Positions 32,512 to 45,352 of a stretch of 64,000 nucleotides of DNA are shown one piece after another. The stretch lies in assembly GCA_964030475.1 (NCBI GenBank), contig CAXIPT010000006.1:6112231-6176230 (forward strand), read 5' to 3'. The notes under the pieces are model-generated. The model was not told the DNA's origin. It did not search any database and saw only the letters and a list, made by a program, of their open reading frames with translations. The stretch is from Tethya wilhelma (lineage: Eukaryota > Porifera > Demospongiae > Tethyida > Tethyidae). Position 1 is the first letter of the stretch, and every line of letters starts with the position of its first letter. Position numbers and translations under genes: made by a program.

Positions 32512-34135
32512 ATGGCTGCACTACTTTATGTAGCTTGTTGTTGGTTGGTAAGTGAAACAAACATTATAGTTGTGAATACTGTATCACTACTGCATGTTGT
32601 TTTGTAGCAACATATCTGGAGATCATATGCTGATGATTCATGTATGTGTTATATGCATTGTACAGTTTCATTTTGATATTGTTACAGTTTGTTATTATAA
32701 AGCTATTATAATTATATAGTATAATATAGATTCTACTGTCTCACTAGACATTTTCATTGCATACTTCATACTATAGGTTGTTTGCCTAATTCAATCAACC
32801 ACAGCTGTTAACATTACTTTAGACTCTTCACTTCAAAACAGTGGAAAGAGTCGTGCTTGTCCAGGTGAAAAGGTCATCTATTCCTGTAAAGCCAGTGGCA
32901 GCTTTTTAAAGTGGATTATTCCACCATATATTAATGAGAGTTCCGCAACAATATTTAGAAGGAATAACAGCAATGGTCGCTTCAGGTTCACTAACGAGAC
33001 AATAATACTATTCACATCGTCCACTACACAGAATTTAGTCTCTCACCTGATTGTCTTGCAGTCTGATAGGTTCAATGTTCATGAAACCACTGTTGAATGT
33101 CGTACTAATGGTAACCAAAGTGAGCGCCTACCATATAAGCTGTCAGGTAACAAATTGTATAAAGAGTTGATCACAATAACAAGCAGCAGATTAATCAATG
33201 AGTGATTGAAGTTCCATACATTATGTTCATAGCTGTTGTTCCATTACTATCTTTTGCTTGTGTAAAACTAATTGTGTAATTTACGTGTGTAGGTACTCCT
33301 CTTTCACCACAAGACATTCAAAATTCTCTGACTGAATACACTAATAGAAGTACGATACTCCATCTTGAATGGACTGTACATCCCAGTGATGATAGGGACA
33401 TTTCACACTATCGTCTCCGTGTGTCAAAAAATGGTGGCAATGGTGTGGCTGAGTACAATACAGTGGATAGTCGGTATATTGTTGCTGTTCAACTTGAGAA
33501 ACAAGCTTCAAGTGTTACGGTAGAGATTTTCACAGTTAACCAGTGTGGCCAATATAGCCCAAGCAGGAGCATTACTGTTGTTATTGATCAGCCTAAAGAT
33601 GTATTCATTGGATCTACTGGTGGTGTTGTTGAACCAAAGCATAGTACATGTCCAATATCAGGTAATAATAATATTATGCTCATGCTATAAAAATTACCTC
33701 GAACTATATAACTGTACATATATACCATTCATAATAATAATTACTTGTAATAGGTGGAGGGATTGTGGGTGTTGCAATTTGCTGTTGTGTTCTAGGTGTT
33801 TTCATTGGTACCACCATTACTTTAGTTTGCATTAACAGAAAGGTATGCTATATCTGTCAAGCTGTATTAATTTTGAGAAGCTCATTACTGCTGATGATTA
33901 TTGGAATAATAATTAATTCTTTTAGTCTGTCAATAAGTATTTCAATCGTAAAAGTAGCCCAAATAAGTCTGAGGCACAGGTCAGTTGCTAAGTACTGGTA
34001 TAATAATTATTATAATTGTAACATGTTTATAATGTTCTTCCTTAGGGTGACAGTAGTAATGGGGATGAAAAAGACTCACAGCTTCCTGTAGAAAATAAAG
34101 ATACTGATGATTTAGTTCCCACTCAGACTGGGTGA
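32512..34135 (+). CDS. R3: type-2 receptor-like protein, Ig-FN3-TM
   Basis: Exons 32512-32547, 32777-33146, 33293-33661, 33754-33842, 33926-33979, 34046-34135 give an intact 335-residue protein. The signal peptide is split: MAALLYVACCWL from a 36-base first exon joins VVCLIQSTTA in phase 0. An Ig-like domain follows (CPGEKVIYSC ... FLKWIIPPYI ... TVECRT), then an FN3-like domain (LHLEWTVHPSDD ... FTVNQCGQYSPS), a TM helix (GIVGVAICCCVLGVFIGTTI) and a short hydrophilic tail in two small exons ending VPTQTG. The tail has a single Tyr (NKYFNRK) and no coiled coil, unlike R6 and R12. It is a predicted type I membrane protein; ligand unknown. Extracellular-exon introns are phase 1; the tail introns are phase 0. 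Confidence 0.8.
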
Positions 34136-34617
34136 ATAATTACATAATTTATATATTCTGAACACTATTATGTATAAGTCATTATTGCATTATTATTTTG
34201 TACAAATTTAAAATGTGCAGAAAATAGACTCAACTTAGGGTCTGAGAATCAGAAAGAGATCTAGCTGAAACATGCAGTCAGAGAGCATGCTTTTGCATGG
34301 CCTGGTAGAGATCGTCAATAACACAGATCATACATTGATATAGCATATAGCTGAATTCATGGAAATAGGCAGATAGCATGGAAATGGGCAAAAAGCTATT
34401 TACAACTCTCTTTCTGGTAAGTTCATGCATACTGACTCCATTACAATTGACTGCATGCATGTTGAGTGATATTTCACATGATTTTCAGATGTATATACAC
34501 TGTATAATACTATATATGGCTAGCTGGATTGACCCTGTAAAATAAAATAATATTTATTATGAAATTATTATTATTATAGAAGTCTATTACCATAGGCGTT
34601 TACTGCAAATCATCAAG
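34136..34617. other. Intergenic, R3 to R4
   Basis: No clear first exon for R4 is visible here. Confidence 0.35.
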
Positions 34618-36357
34618 TACTTTCCCTCACATCCAACATCACGGGTAGTAAAGTCTGTCCAGGAGATGTGATCACCTTCACCTGCTCACACAATCCTCCT
34701 GAGGAGTTTCTTCAGTGGTCTGTTACACGTCAGTTTGAAATTATTGCCACAGTCCAGTTCACACCTCCCTATCAATCTCAAACTCATTCAGTTCAATTGT
34801 ATCGGATGAGGTCACTGGCAATGCAGGAATCATTATCTCCAATTCTTCTACTGTGGTGTCCACCTTTACTATCACTGTTACAGCACAGTTGAATGGGAAT
34901 ATTGTTGAGTGTGCTGGTTCGATGGTAGCTACCATGGAAACCACATCCATCAATATTGCAAGTATATGTCCCTTCACTCCCTTGATGATAGATTAGCTTC
35001 CAGGCCATCCCCAGCATAATAATGATAATTATATATAGTTATAAACTTTTTAGTTACAGATTAATCAATCCGAGGAACTAAGGCAGTTACTTTAGTTTAC
35101 TGCAATGCCATGTTAATCCCTCTGAGTCTGAAACTTTGACTCAACTCTCTTTCATAGCTGTTCCCTCTCCTCCTGAAAATGTGATGGTATTTGTTGTTGC
35201 CAATGGAACTACCACTGTCACTGTCAATGTAACCTGGGATCCTCCAACAGGAGCCGTGGACAGATACATAGTTGAGACCTCACCTCAGACAACCACTGTC
35301 ATAGTCACTACCTCAGGCACTATGGCAACACTACATCTTTCTTACAACATGAGGTATACTGTGAGTGTCATAGCTGCATGAGAACTGTCAAAGAAGCAGT
35401 ACTTCTGCTGTGATAGACCCTACGGAGTTTGGTATGATTTTGTAAATTAAGTGAGTTCAACAATCTGAGAATATTAAATTTTATCGTATATTTATAGTTG
35501 GATGTTCTCTCCTGTCCAATCCTAATGTAACCTTTGAACCTTACACCAGTTCATCAGTAGGCTCTGTGGTCTCCTACCAGTGTAGACCAGGGTTCATTCC
35601 AGAGGGGAGGGTGATGTCTGTGTGTGGGGGAGATGGAAGGTGGAACCCTGATCCTGAGCAACGAGGCTGTAGAGAAGGTAAATGTCTATAACCAACTCTA
35701 ACTCATTATAGTTACCATGACATAAGTGATGTAACTTGACAGACTATATATATTTTTTAATTTCCTCCAGTCAACTGTGGAGCTCCTGATTTTCCTGCCA
35801 ACAGCACTGTGGTTAGTGGTCTCACTAATGGTATGAGGAATGGATCAGAGGTCACATTCCAGTGTAATGAGGGTCTGTTCCCCTCTTATAATATCACTGC
35901 TGTCTGTACCAGTGAAGAAACATGGTCTCCAGACCCTCAGGGAATAGAGTGTGGACCAGGTTGGTATGGATACATTGACAAGCATAAGTGTACTCCAATA
36001 TTAGTATAATAAGCGTTGAATGCATCAGTAATCATGAACTATTATACTCGTTAATAATTTATTTTACTAATTCCAGGTTCTGTTAGAGTAGTTCCAATCA
36101 GTACATCTGTGGCTGCAATTTTGGTGGCTCTCCTTGTAATTGTAGCCTGTGCTTGTCTCATAGTGGTGGTTGTGATAAACAAGAGAATGAAGACACCACC
36201 AGACAGTGATGTGAGTCATGGGACTAGTGGTGGGGGTGCTGGTCTAGAACCCACTAAATTACGTGATCACAGTGAAAGGGGTCCTAGTCCAGTCTATGAC
36301 TTCATTAAAAAGAATGAAGCATACAGACAGCCTCGTAACTTCTATTATATAGTATAA
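34618..36357 (+). pseudogene. R4: type-1 receptor pseudogene
   Basis: Exon remnants: Ig 34618-34961, FN3 35158-35431, Sushi 35498-35677 and 35771-35959, TM/tail 36077-36357. Compared with R7 and R10 the Ig exon has a frame change near 34,780-34,800 (FTPPYQSQ in one frame; VSDEVTGNAGIIISNSS in another), and its length is not a multiple of three. The FN3 exon carries a 4-base insertion at about 35,376-35,383: GCTGCATGAGAACTGT stands where paralogues have GCTGAGAACTGT, producing a stop. Only two Sushi exons remain. The membrane exon (VAAILVALLVIVACACLIVV) and tail (PVYDFI, NEAYRQP) are intact. No signal exon was found. Two independent lesions argue for a real pseudogene over sequencing error. 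Confidence 0.8.
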
Positions 36358-37440
36358 AGTGCATGGTCATAATTATCATTAGTAATATTTTTTGTGTGTG
36401 TAAATTCAAATGGACCTTGGTGAATTTAATTCACCTTTTACTGGTATTGTTAAGTTTGTTTTAGTAATCAAAGAACTGCTGTAAATATAATGTTTGTATA
36501 CAGATGAACAGACCCAAACGATCATAATGAGTGAAATCTAGTTTGTCAACAGTTATGCGCTGCTCAGCTCTGTATACCTGCATGTGTTTCAGGCATCATT
36601 TGAGACAATGTCATGCATACATACAATGCTAAGTAAAACAACATGAGTTGTACGTCATCCTAATAAGCTATATTATGACAGACTCAATAAACCTGAATGC
36701 ACTGGATGTGTATGGATCTGTCATTTTGTAGATCTTTCAAATGAGACAATTAAGGAAACTATGGCAATAATCTAGTTGGGGAAAGGAGCGAATACAATTG
36801 ACAGGCATGTGGAACTAAGTCTTATTATTGTCCCAGATATGTTGGTCATGCATGTGGGTGCACACGGGTTTGAGAGTTGGGTGCTTTCTGCATGGATGTT
36901 TGAGACTCAGTGAGTTATGGAATCATACAACAAGTACACAACAATTTAATCTTTTATTCTCCTTTGCATGAAGTCATCATAAGAAAGCTGCTTACTCAAA
37001 CAACCATTTATCATTTTGTCTGCCCTACACATGTACAGCTAAGTCTAGAGAATATAGTAGTATTTTAAAAAGGTCTGGTGAAATCACATGACATGACATT
37101 GTGTGTGCATGCGTTGCGTATGAATTTGCAACCCTGTTGTCAAATCCATTGTGTAGGGTTTACATTACCAATTGCACTAGGAAAATGCTTACACAAATTA
37201 GCACACAAATACACTAAGACTCTTTTGTTTGGCACACATCAGCGTGTCTACACATAAATAGCAATAGTAAAGTCTTTAAAAATAATCAATAGCTGTCATA
37301 GTGGAGACTAAAAGTGAAGCTATATAATTTTGCTGTTTACTTCTTTGACGACCTTTACCTGAAACACATGGCATTGCTCTCTCCCTCACCAATACAGCCA
37401 ATAGCCATTGGAAGGAGACAAGAGACTGGGTTTTCACAAC
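36358..37440. other. Intergenic; 3' flank shared with R7
   Basis: Parts of 36,650-36,960 resemble 48,740-48,960 downstream of R7 (for example TGGAATCATACAACA in both), so the type-1 genes were duplicated with their flanks. GACGACCTTTACC lies at 37,347-37,359, just before the R5 start. Confidence 0.5.
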
Positions 37441-38762
37441 ATGGATGAAAAGTTTGTCGCTGTACTAAGTCTACTTGTTGCATATCTGTACAAGGTTTGT
37501 ATGAATTTACAACAAGCAGAAATTGTGGGAATTTTTTATTTTGCTGATTATATTTACTCCACACCACTGATAAGGTATGTCAGTGTGTCATTCTAGAGTA
37601 CCATTACCAGTACTAGAGTACCAGTATCAACTGGTGGTGTCTAAATTACAATTAGATCCTAATTGTATTCCAGTCATGTGACCACAATCATGTGTATGAA
37701 AGCTTATAGTCTATCGAGCTAGATCTCATATCTCTCTTGGCACATGCAATGTGACGAAGGAGGAGGGTCTAGCTCGATAGACTAGCAAAGGCTCTGAGTG
37801 GACACTCCATGTTGGAATACAAATATGCAATCTCTATAGCCTTATTACGTTACGGTCACATGACTGGAAGTTCGAATATACATACTGAGTTGACCACTCC
37901 ACTGTCCTACAACCTACCTCCTTTGACCAATGAATAGATGATAGGGTATTATCTGCTGTGGTATGCAGACCTTGCTTGAGGCTAAGCATCACATAGGAGT
38001 CTTGATAGCTAGTCATATGACACTGCGTGATGTTTATAGGCTTTGTATGGGATACTTGACCAAAATCAGTGAATTTCCATTATATGTATCCATCGTGAAT
38101 GACTATTTCAAATATTGTACATATTGTATACTTTGACACAATATACATACTGCAGGTGAATTAAGACCAACTCTTGGAGACAAGCCACTGACACCATCGT
38201 AGTTTGATGACAAAGCATATTCACAGACCCTTCGTTTGGTCCTCAGTGATACCTGTTTGGGTGACTAGAATGTTAAAACTCCTTCACTTCAAGTTGTTAG
38301 AAAGGCTGCAAAGACAAAGGAGAGAAGGTCACATCATGATCATAAGAGACTGTGCTAATTAAGAGAAAGAGTGACCAGCTGGCTCATCTGACCTGCTATC
38401 AGTGTGGTTGTACAAGGTAATTTGAGATGGCCAGCTGTTATACACTGCAGACTCATCTCAGGAGCTCCCTCTCACTCAAGTAGGTCAGCATCATAGTGAA
38501 TAGTGAAATTGCACACAAGCATAATTGCACACATGCACGCACACACACAGAAGTGACCTTCCAATGGGACCCTCCCTCAGATAATGGAGGAGATGAGGTG
38601 GACAGCTACACTCTGACTGGGACTGGGGGTATCACCACTATCAGTGGTATCACTGACACTACAGCCTCTCTCGGTCTCTCTTACAACACTGAGTACTCTG
38701 TGAGAGTGGCAGCTGTCAACTGTGCTGGTAGTGGACCACAGGCAGTAGAAGGATCACCAGAG
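37441..38762 (+). pseudogene. R5: remnant of a third receptor type
   Basis: A signal-peptide exon at 37,441-37,494 (MDEKFVAVLSLLVAYLYK, phase 0) is followed about 1 kb later by a partial FN3 exon at 38,551-38,762 (VTFQWDPPSDNGGDEVDSYT ... VAAVNCAGSGPQ). DNA between 37,345 and 38,150 is collinear with 51,515-52,150 (R8), where an Ig exon follows. Here the acceptor region is present near 38,155 but the Ig exon is missing. No TM exon is seen. Confidence 0.6.
37712..37784. repeat. Small inverted repeat AGTCTATCGAGCTAGA
   Basis: GTCTATCGAGCTAGA and its inverse bracket about 40 bases; a shorter version is at 51,785-51,829 at the homologous position of R8. It looks like a mini-MITE that predates the R5/R8 duplication. 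Confidence 0.6.
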
Positions 38763-41585
38763 GTAATGTATGTTTTAACTGTCCACTATACTTACTGAGC
38801 TATTCTAAGTAGTAACACCTTCAATGTTTACCTTCAGTTAATTGTTCCTCTCACTACTGCCATAGATAATATATTACACACTTTTTTTTCCTTTTTTTAT
38901 CTTTGTAAAGCTGATATTATAGGTACAGTTGATGTACTCATAATAATACTCATTAATGTGACCCATCAGGGGAAAAGCATACAGAATATTAACAGATAGT
39001 GAGCGATTACAGTAATGCTTGTGCATATGATTATTATGTGTATATTCATGATTTTTAATTGGTATGCACTTATATTGTTTCTAAATCTATTCATGTTAAC
39101 CTTTGGGTGGGGTAATGGCGCCTTCTGAATTTCAAAATCATATGCGTATACATAATATGGAATTGGAATGGGATTTTGTGTTATGGATTATCATACGCAT
39201 ACAGTGAAGGATCTGTTGTTGACAGCGTGTGTGCAGTTCGTGCCATGACACTATAGCTAGATTTGGGATTGGATTTGTGTCTAGAAGTCTGAAAGCTGTC
39301 TTGGTGGATAAAAAAATGTCATCAGTTGCTGTTAATTGTTTATTAACATTGGTATGCAATGTACTATGTCTGTTTGTGATGCCTCATTGGTTAGGATTGT
39401 GTTATCTTGTACATAATGCGTATAGGGATATATACAGTTTTAGTATGAGCTTCAATTCTAGCCATTGATTGTCATTGGTTCCCAAGCTTCAAGAAAACTA
39501 GCTTGCTAAAGGGGAAGGCCTATATATGGGGGGTTAACAGCTATTAACAGATAGCTATTTAACTTGGGTGTTAATTAAAGTTGATCTAGTCGGCCGGAGT
39601 CTGACTTCAGGCTTTGCTTGACTAAAGTTGATCAGCTTGTTTGTCCTTTTCTCAGAGGTTCTGTAACTATAACTGAGGAGAAGCAAGAATTTAGTGCATG
39701 TAGGAGTGGGCAGAGTGAGATGAAACAAGGCATGTTTTGATTTGGGCACATGACTATTATTTCATTTTATGGAGAGAAAGTAAATCGTACACATCTCATC
39801 TTCTGTGTTGGTGTGACCCCTATGCTTAGTGTGGTGCCCAGACCCTTTCTGTAACTAATCTATGCTGTGACTGAGCTCAAAGTCAGTGTAACAGAATGAT
39901 AATTTAGTTGCCTAAGTTTCTGTGACTGAGTGAGACTTGTATTATATCTATCTAGTATGGGACACTCAGCCCATTCCATACTGAGCTGATTGTTTCCCAT
40001 TCACAATCATTGAATCACTATATAGACTACAGTCCTGCCTGGACAAAAGGGAATCATGTTTTGGTCCCCTAGACCCAAAATTTTGGCAGACGGACATCTT
40101 GCTTGACGCTAGTCTCGTATTAAAGGAGAGAGAGTCTCAGTGCATGGTCTCGATTTCATTATTATTTTCCAACTAACGCGCACCACGCTGAGTTACTTTC
40201 AGCGCTAGCGCTCAGCTGCCTATGGATTTTTTTAATTACAATTTTCAGAGAAGACTTGCTCAAGAAAAGGACAGTTTTGAGACTGATTTGAGAGTTTACC
40301 TGAAACAACTGCCCAAGAAGAACCAGGCAAGTCTTTCTTGGAAAGTTTTAGCCTTCTGTGTAGAGTGTAATTCAGCTCACAGTCACAGTGCTTTCTTGGA
40401 TAACCATTTCTGTGACTTTCCAGCTAACCAGCTGTAGCTACTAATACAGCTACTAAGAAAGTTTTGTTTCTGTTCTTGAACAGCACCACATACTTTATTC
40501 AGACCTAAACTATTAGCAGAGAGTGGTTTGTTTATAGTTAGGCTGGGCTACACTGAAGCACTTCCAGGAAGCTGACAATAAGTAGGAGTTGATAAGTACT
40601 AGTGGTTGCTGCTTAAGATCAGCAGCAGATACCCAAATTTTGACAGTTAAGAATCATTAAAAATCGTGAGGTTTTTTTTTTTATAAGATGGATCGTTGCT
40701 GATAAATTGCCAGAGATTTTTTGTGATTCCTTGTTAGCTTTTTAGAGGTGGATCAACCAACAAACAAAATACAGAATCCTTGCAAGCATTATCTCAGTCA
40801 TTGTTTGCCTCCCTTGGGCCAAGCAACTCACTTCCACTCCTAGTTCTGACAAAGTTAGTGATTCTCTTAAAACTCTCAATTCTTTTAACTCACACCTCTG
40901 CTAAAAGGTGTGAAGCCTGTGTTACTTCATTGCATGTGACCTCTCAATTAAAAAGAACTCCTTGGACCGGTCACTGAGCAAATATTATCTGCTTCTCAGT
41001 TCAAGTCCGTGACTTGCTGAGTTGAAATGCACTGTTGATAAGATGCCCTCGCACATACTTGGGTGTACCACTCGATCCTTTTACTGCAGATACCTCAGTT
41101 CCATTTTGGCTGTCGTTCACACCCTCTTAATTTTTATTTAGTTTTCAAGTATCTGGAATAAGAGACTTATCCTGGCTTCTGCATTTAAACTTCAGGACTT
41201 CAGTATTCCTATAAGCTCTTTATTCCCACTTAATCCCCATGCAACACTACTTTCGCGGTAACTGAGTTTTGTGTGAAATTCAACCCTATTTTGGACTAGT
41301 CTGGTGCCAGACTTGTGCTAATTTTGGATTGGTTAAAACTTAAAGTTAGAGCAATAAAGTTTCTGTTCATTTCAGACCTTGCATACAGTTGGTAACCTGC
41401 CTCTGAGCAATTTTTTTATATTGTGATAAAACATTTGTACCGTGTCTATGGGACATTCGGCCCACTCCTATACTAGCTACTCTGTTTGCCAGTATGATAC
41501 AAGCTAACTAGTCTAAGAATGCCATGCAAGGGCTCCTTTAGTATTTTGAACATTTCCCCACGTATCTAACTATTATTTGTTTCAG
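38763..41585. other. Long non-coding stretch with MITE ends
   Basis: TAGGAGTGGGC at 39,701-39,711 and its inverse GCCCACTCCTA at 41,460-41,470 may bound a 1.77 kb element related to the intronic hairpins of R2 (also shares AAACAAGGCATGT and CACATGACTA). No supported gene. The R6 signal exon should lie here, but I could not identify it. Confidence 0.4.
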
Positions 41586-41941
41586 ATATTGCTTTCATTA
41601 TGGAGCCATCCTCTGTCAGCACTGCAACTCTTGCCAACTGGAACTGTTTACAGTTGTCAGACTGAGTTGGTTCTGACTTGTGCAACAAATGGTAGATTTC
41701 TGCAGTGGGTTGTGGAACCAATCCTTCCACGAGGCAATCCAGGAATCTTCCTGCCTAGTGATAGTGTTGGACGAGTGATTCGTTCTCAGCCAGAAGCTGT
41801 CAGGATTTTAACTTCAAGTTCACCGTTGAAGTCAGTTCTAACTTTTAGACCACCTCAAGGTGTGTCAAATTTTACTATATCATGTTATGATGATGAAACT
41901 TCTCTGTCGACTGAGTATAAAAAACCAGGTATGTGTGTGCA

Positions 41942-41973
<32 letters not shown>

Positions 41974-44900
41974 ATGTGTGTGTGGAGTCATCATGTTAAA
42001 TTTTAGTGCCAATCTTATTCATCTTGCCTACCGTGTTTCTATAGCCAATACTATAACAGATTATCATAGGGAAGTAGGAGAAACCTTCCCCATCTTCATT
42101 TCACTCTATCTTGCCACCCCCTTGTTCAATTTTGAAAATAATTATTGTTGAATATGCATGATTGTTTCACACAAGTTTCCCAGTCTATAAATCACTCTTC
42201 AATATAGTATATCAATAGTAAGTAACTATGGGATATAGGTATGGCCTATTGAAAAATATCCTAGTATATAACATGTAGTGATGCAGGTGCTTGTTTCATA
42301 TTGATCCCTGCAGATGATCCACAGCCACCACTTAATGACACCATAAATGTGATCAGAAAGTTTGCCACTGAAACCTTCTTGTCTGTTGACCTAGAATGGA
42401 CTCCTCCTGATAGTGTAGCCATTTCATACTACAATGTATTCGTGAATGATTCATTGACTGCTGAGAGTATAGACAACCGAACTACTATCACTATGGACCA
42501 CAATGAAACTGGTCAAGAAGTTGTCGTTATACTGACCCTGTGTACTGTGAATGAATGTGGTGTGGAATCAGGTCCAAGTAGAGAATTTCCTGTGATTATT
42601 CCAATTTTTTGCTCTGTAATTGAAAATACTAGTAAGTTGAAGTAATAGCGTATAGTAGAGGTGANCCCTATACAGTAATTGAGTGTAGGGGATCAATCAA
42701 GCCTCATTCCAAGGCTCTCAAGTGAGTGACAAAAAAAACAATGAACATGAGCTGGTGTGTTCATAAACTCAAAAGTGACTGTGTTGTCTCCTCGAGAGAG
42801 CCAACCTTCAATTCAAAACAGGTCTTGAAATGAGGATAAGTTACTGGCAGTTTCTGGCTTTCTACAAAGAGTTATAGAGGAAAGTTTTTATAGCCTTGTC
42901 CCCAGGCTCCCCTTTGACCTTCACATCATTACTGACACATGATATTGCTTTGAAAAAAATCACAGTGCAAACTTCCAACAAATTAGTGCAGTTCGATCCT
43001 CAAGTGGTTAGCATTCGGGCTTATAGCCCTCATACTGCCCACCACTTGAGGAACTGCAACTATAATTTGTGTGTGTGTGTTTTCCATTGCCTAGCAACCA
43101 AAGTTTTTATAGGATAATTGCTGGTTACTGGATGGGTGCAGAGGCGACAATACAGTCGCTAGGGGTCACAGGGGCAATGACAACCAAAATTTTTGCATGA
43201 CCTTAAGTGTGCAGCACTCAACCATATGCATTGCATCAATTGGCCCCCCACAACTATAATGTGTGTGTGTGTACGTGCGTGCATATCCCCGCCTATGGAA
43301 TCATACCTCCAGCTAGTGTCAATCTCATTTACTCTGCAGGTGATCCTGACCCACCATTCAATGACACCATAAATGTGATCAGCAAGTTTGCCACAGAAAC
43401 CTTCTTGTCTGTTGACCTGGAATGGGCTCCTCCTGACAGTGTAGCCATTGCACACTACAATGTATTTGTGAATGGTTCATTGACTTCCACAGAGAGTATT
43501 GACAACCGAACTACTATCGCTATGAACCACAGTGAAACTGCTCGAGATGTTGTCATTATACTGACCCTCACTACTGTGAATAAGTGTGGTTTGGAATCAG
43601 TTCCCAGTGGAAAATTTCCTGTGATTATTCCAATTAATTCAACAACAGTGAATAGTAGGTCATAGTATTATGCATGTATATACCCATTGCAGGGGATCAA
43701 TCAAGCCTCATTCCAGTTTTTCCTATAACCTCGTTCCCTTGCATTGTCCTTCACATTTTCTGCCGGTGTGTTTTAGAGTAGAATTAAGGGTATCTTGAGA
43801 GGGATGAAATGTGTGTAGCATTTTGGAGAAAATGTGTATTATAGGCACACAGGCTCAACCTATAAATGTATTACTGTATATAGCTGGAAGTATTGATGGG
43901 AATTTTAATTAAATTTGACTGTTTGATGGTGAAAGTCCAAATCGTTAAATTTAAGTTCGCCAATATTTTGGCCACAGTATATACTTGTACTGTGCGCACA
44001 CACAAATCATCAAATTTAAATTTGGCAATATTTTTATTATAATATTACCCTCTGTGGAGCAAACTGTCAAATTTTTTGACTATCAATATTTCCAGCTATA
44101 CGGTATGATGTATTTTTTGAGCTGACATTCACTTTCGTGAGTTATGAATCTCATGATTTCAGGGATTTACCAGGCCTTCCGCTAATGATAAGGGCATTAA
44201 TAAGGAATTGGAATGAGACTAAATTTCTGTGATAAAGTTTAATGATCCTTGACAATACTCTTTCAAATATATTTTTCCCCTATAGGGACAGCACTTATTA
44301 TTGGGATAATTTTCAGTGCTGTGATATTGTTCTGTGTGGTAGTTCTTGTTGAAATGTGTCTGTGGATACGGAAGTTATTAAAAGCAAGTTAATTTTGGTT
44401 GTCTTTTATTTATCTTCATAGGCAAGTAAATCTAACTAAAATAACTGAAATCATAATTATTGCTGATACTCCAAAATATGCTTAAAAGTTCTGTTCAAGA
44501 GCTAGAGGTTTTCCAGGAATTTTAAAAAGTATTTTAATAGGTGGTTGCATGATTTTTGGGGGACTTTTCATCAAGTCAAACATCATCTACACAAGATTGT
44601 AGCATTATAGTTTGCAGCACTTAGTTAATTGCTATTCACTCATGTTCTCAGGATAGACAATTATAATGTAGTAGATTATTACACTAAGAAAGTTTTGTAG
44701 TTGTTATAATTTATTTGGTCATTTTTTTATTGTTTTATTGTTTGTTTGTCTGCTTTTGCTTTATTTTTTATTTATTTATTTATTTTTTTGCTTTATTTGT
44801 TGTTATTTTTTTCCACAATAGACTCAAAGGGAGCTACAACAGACTCGGGGGGAGCTACAACAGGAGCTACAACCTGTGCAGACTCAAGAGGAGCTACAAC

Positions 44901-45352
44901 AGGAGCTACAACCTGTGCAGACTCAAGAGGAGCTACAACAGGAGCTACAACCTGTGCAGACTCAAGAGGAGCTACAACAGGAGCTACAACCTGTGCAGAC
45001 TCAAGAGGAGCTACAACAGACTCGTGGGGAGCTACAACCTGTGCAGACTCAAGAGGAGCTACAACAGACTCGTGGGGAGCTACAACCTGTGGAGACTCAA
45101 GAGGAGCTACAACATGACATTGTACAGACTCAAGAGGAGCGGCTACAACAGACTCAAGAGGAGACTCAAGGGGATTTGGAAGATGCTGAAATCGAGAGGC
45201 AGTCAGGGAGAGAGATAGTTGAGAAACAAATGGCTCAAAAGCTGAATGATCAACAAGCCTCAAAAAACAAACTGGAAAATGAATTAATGCGTCATAAGCC
45301 AAGAGCTAAAGTTGGACTTAAAGAAGACAATGCCACATATACCAGGATCTAA
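41586..45352 (+). CDS. R6: type-2 receptor-like protein, Ig-2 FN3-TM-coiled coil
   Basis: Exons 41586-41928 (Ig), 42314-42631 and 43340-43654 (two FN3 repeats), 44286-44383 (TM), 44822-45352 (tail) give 534 residues; the signal exon is not found, so it is 5' incomplete. The Ig exon begins with the end of a signal peptide (ILLSLWSHPLSA) and has YSCQTELVLTC ... FLQWVVEP. The FN3 exons are near duplicates (TINVIRKFATETFLSVDLEW / TINVISKFATETFLSVDLEW). The TM is LIIGIIFSAVILFCVVVLVE. The tail exon joins in frame only through a GC donor (AAAGCAAGT at 44,381-44,389). It encodes a Gln/Glu/Leu coiled coil of QELQPVQTQEELQ units. If unspliced, the protein ends ...LLKAS. Confidence 0.75.
41929..41980. 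repeat. (GT)n at the 5' splice site of R6 Ig exon
   Basis: The intron begins GTATGTGTGTGCATG and runs into a GT repeat. Confidence 0.85.
43003..43262. repeat. Hairpin plus dispersed repeat with GT run
   Basis: CTCAAGTGGT ... ACCACTTGAG forms a hairpin of about 55 bases. It is followed by a copy of the repeat at 19,873-20,060 and GT runs on both sides. Confidence 0.6.
44822..45180 (+). repeat. Coding minisatellite in the R6 tail exon
   Basis: Tandem 18- and 36-45-base units based on ACTCAAGAGGAGCTACAACA, GGAGCTACAACCTGTGCA and variants. In the spliced frame each unit adds QTQEELQ/QELQPV coiled-coil sequence. The other frames are also open (giving repeats such as SRGATTGATTCAD), but these are shadows. 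Confidence 0.85.

Noticed and set aside
43003..43060. tRNA gene or tRNA-derived SINE (AGTGGTTAGCATTCGGG)
   Set aside because: It has an A-box-like phrase, but no B box, anticodon arm or acceptor stem. The symmetry is a simple hairpin.
44715..45302. Alternative frames over the R6 tail, including a Ser-Tyr-Asn-Arg repeat, an Ala-Thr-Thr repeat and a minus-strand Val-Ala-Pro repeat
   Set aside because: A repeat unit divisible by three opens several frames. Only the frame entered from the 44,821 acceptor in phase 0 joins the membrane exon and gives a coiled coil.
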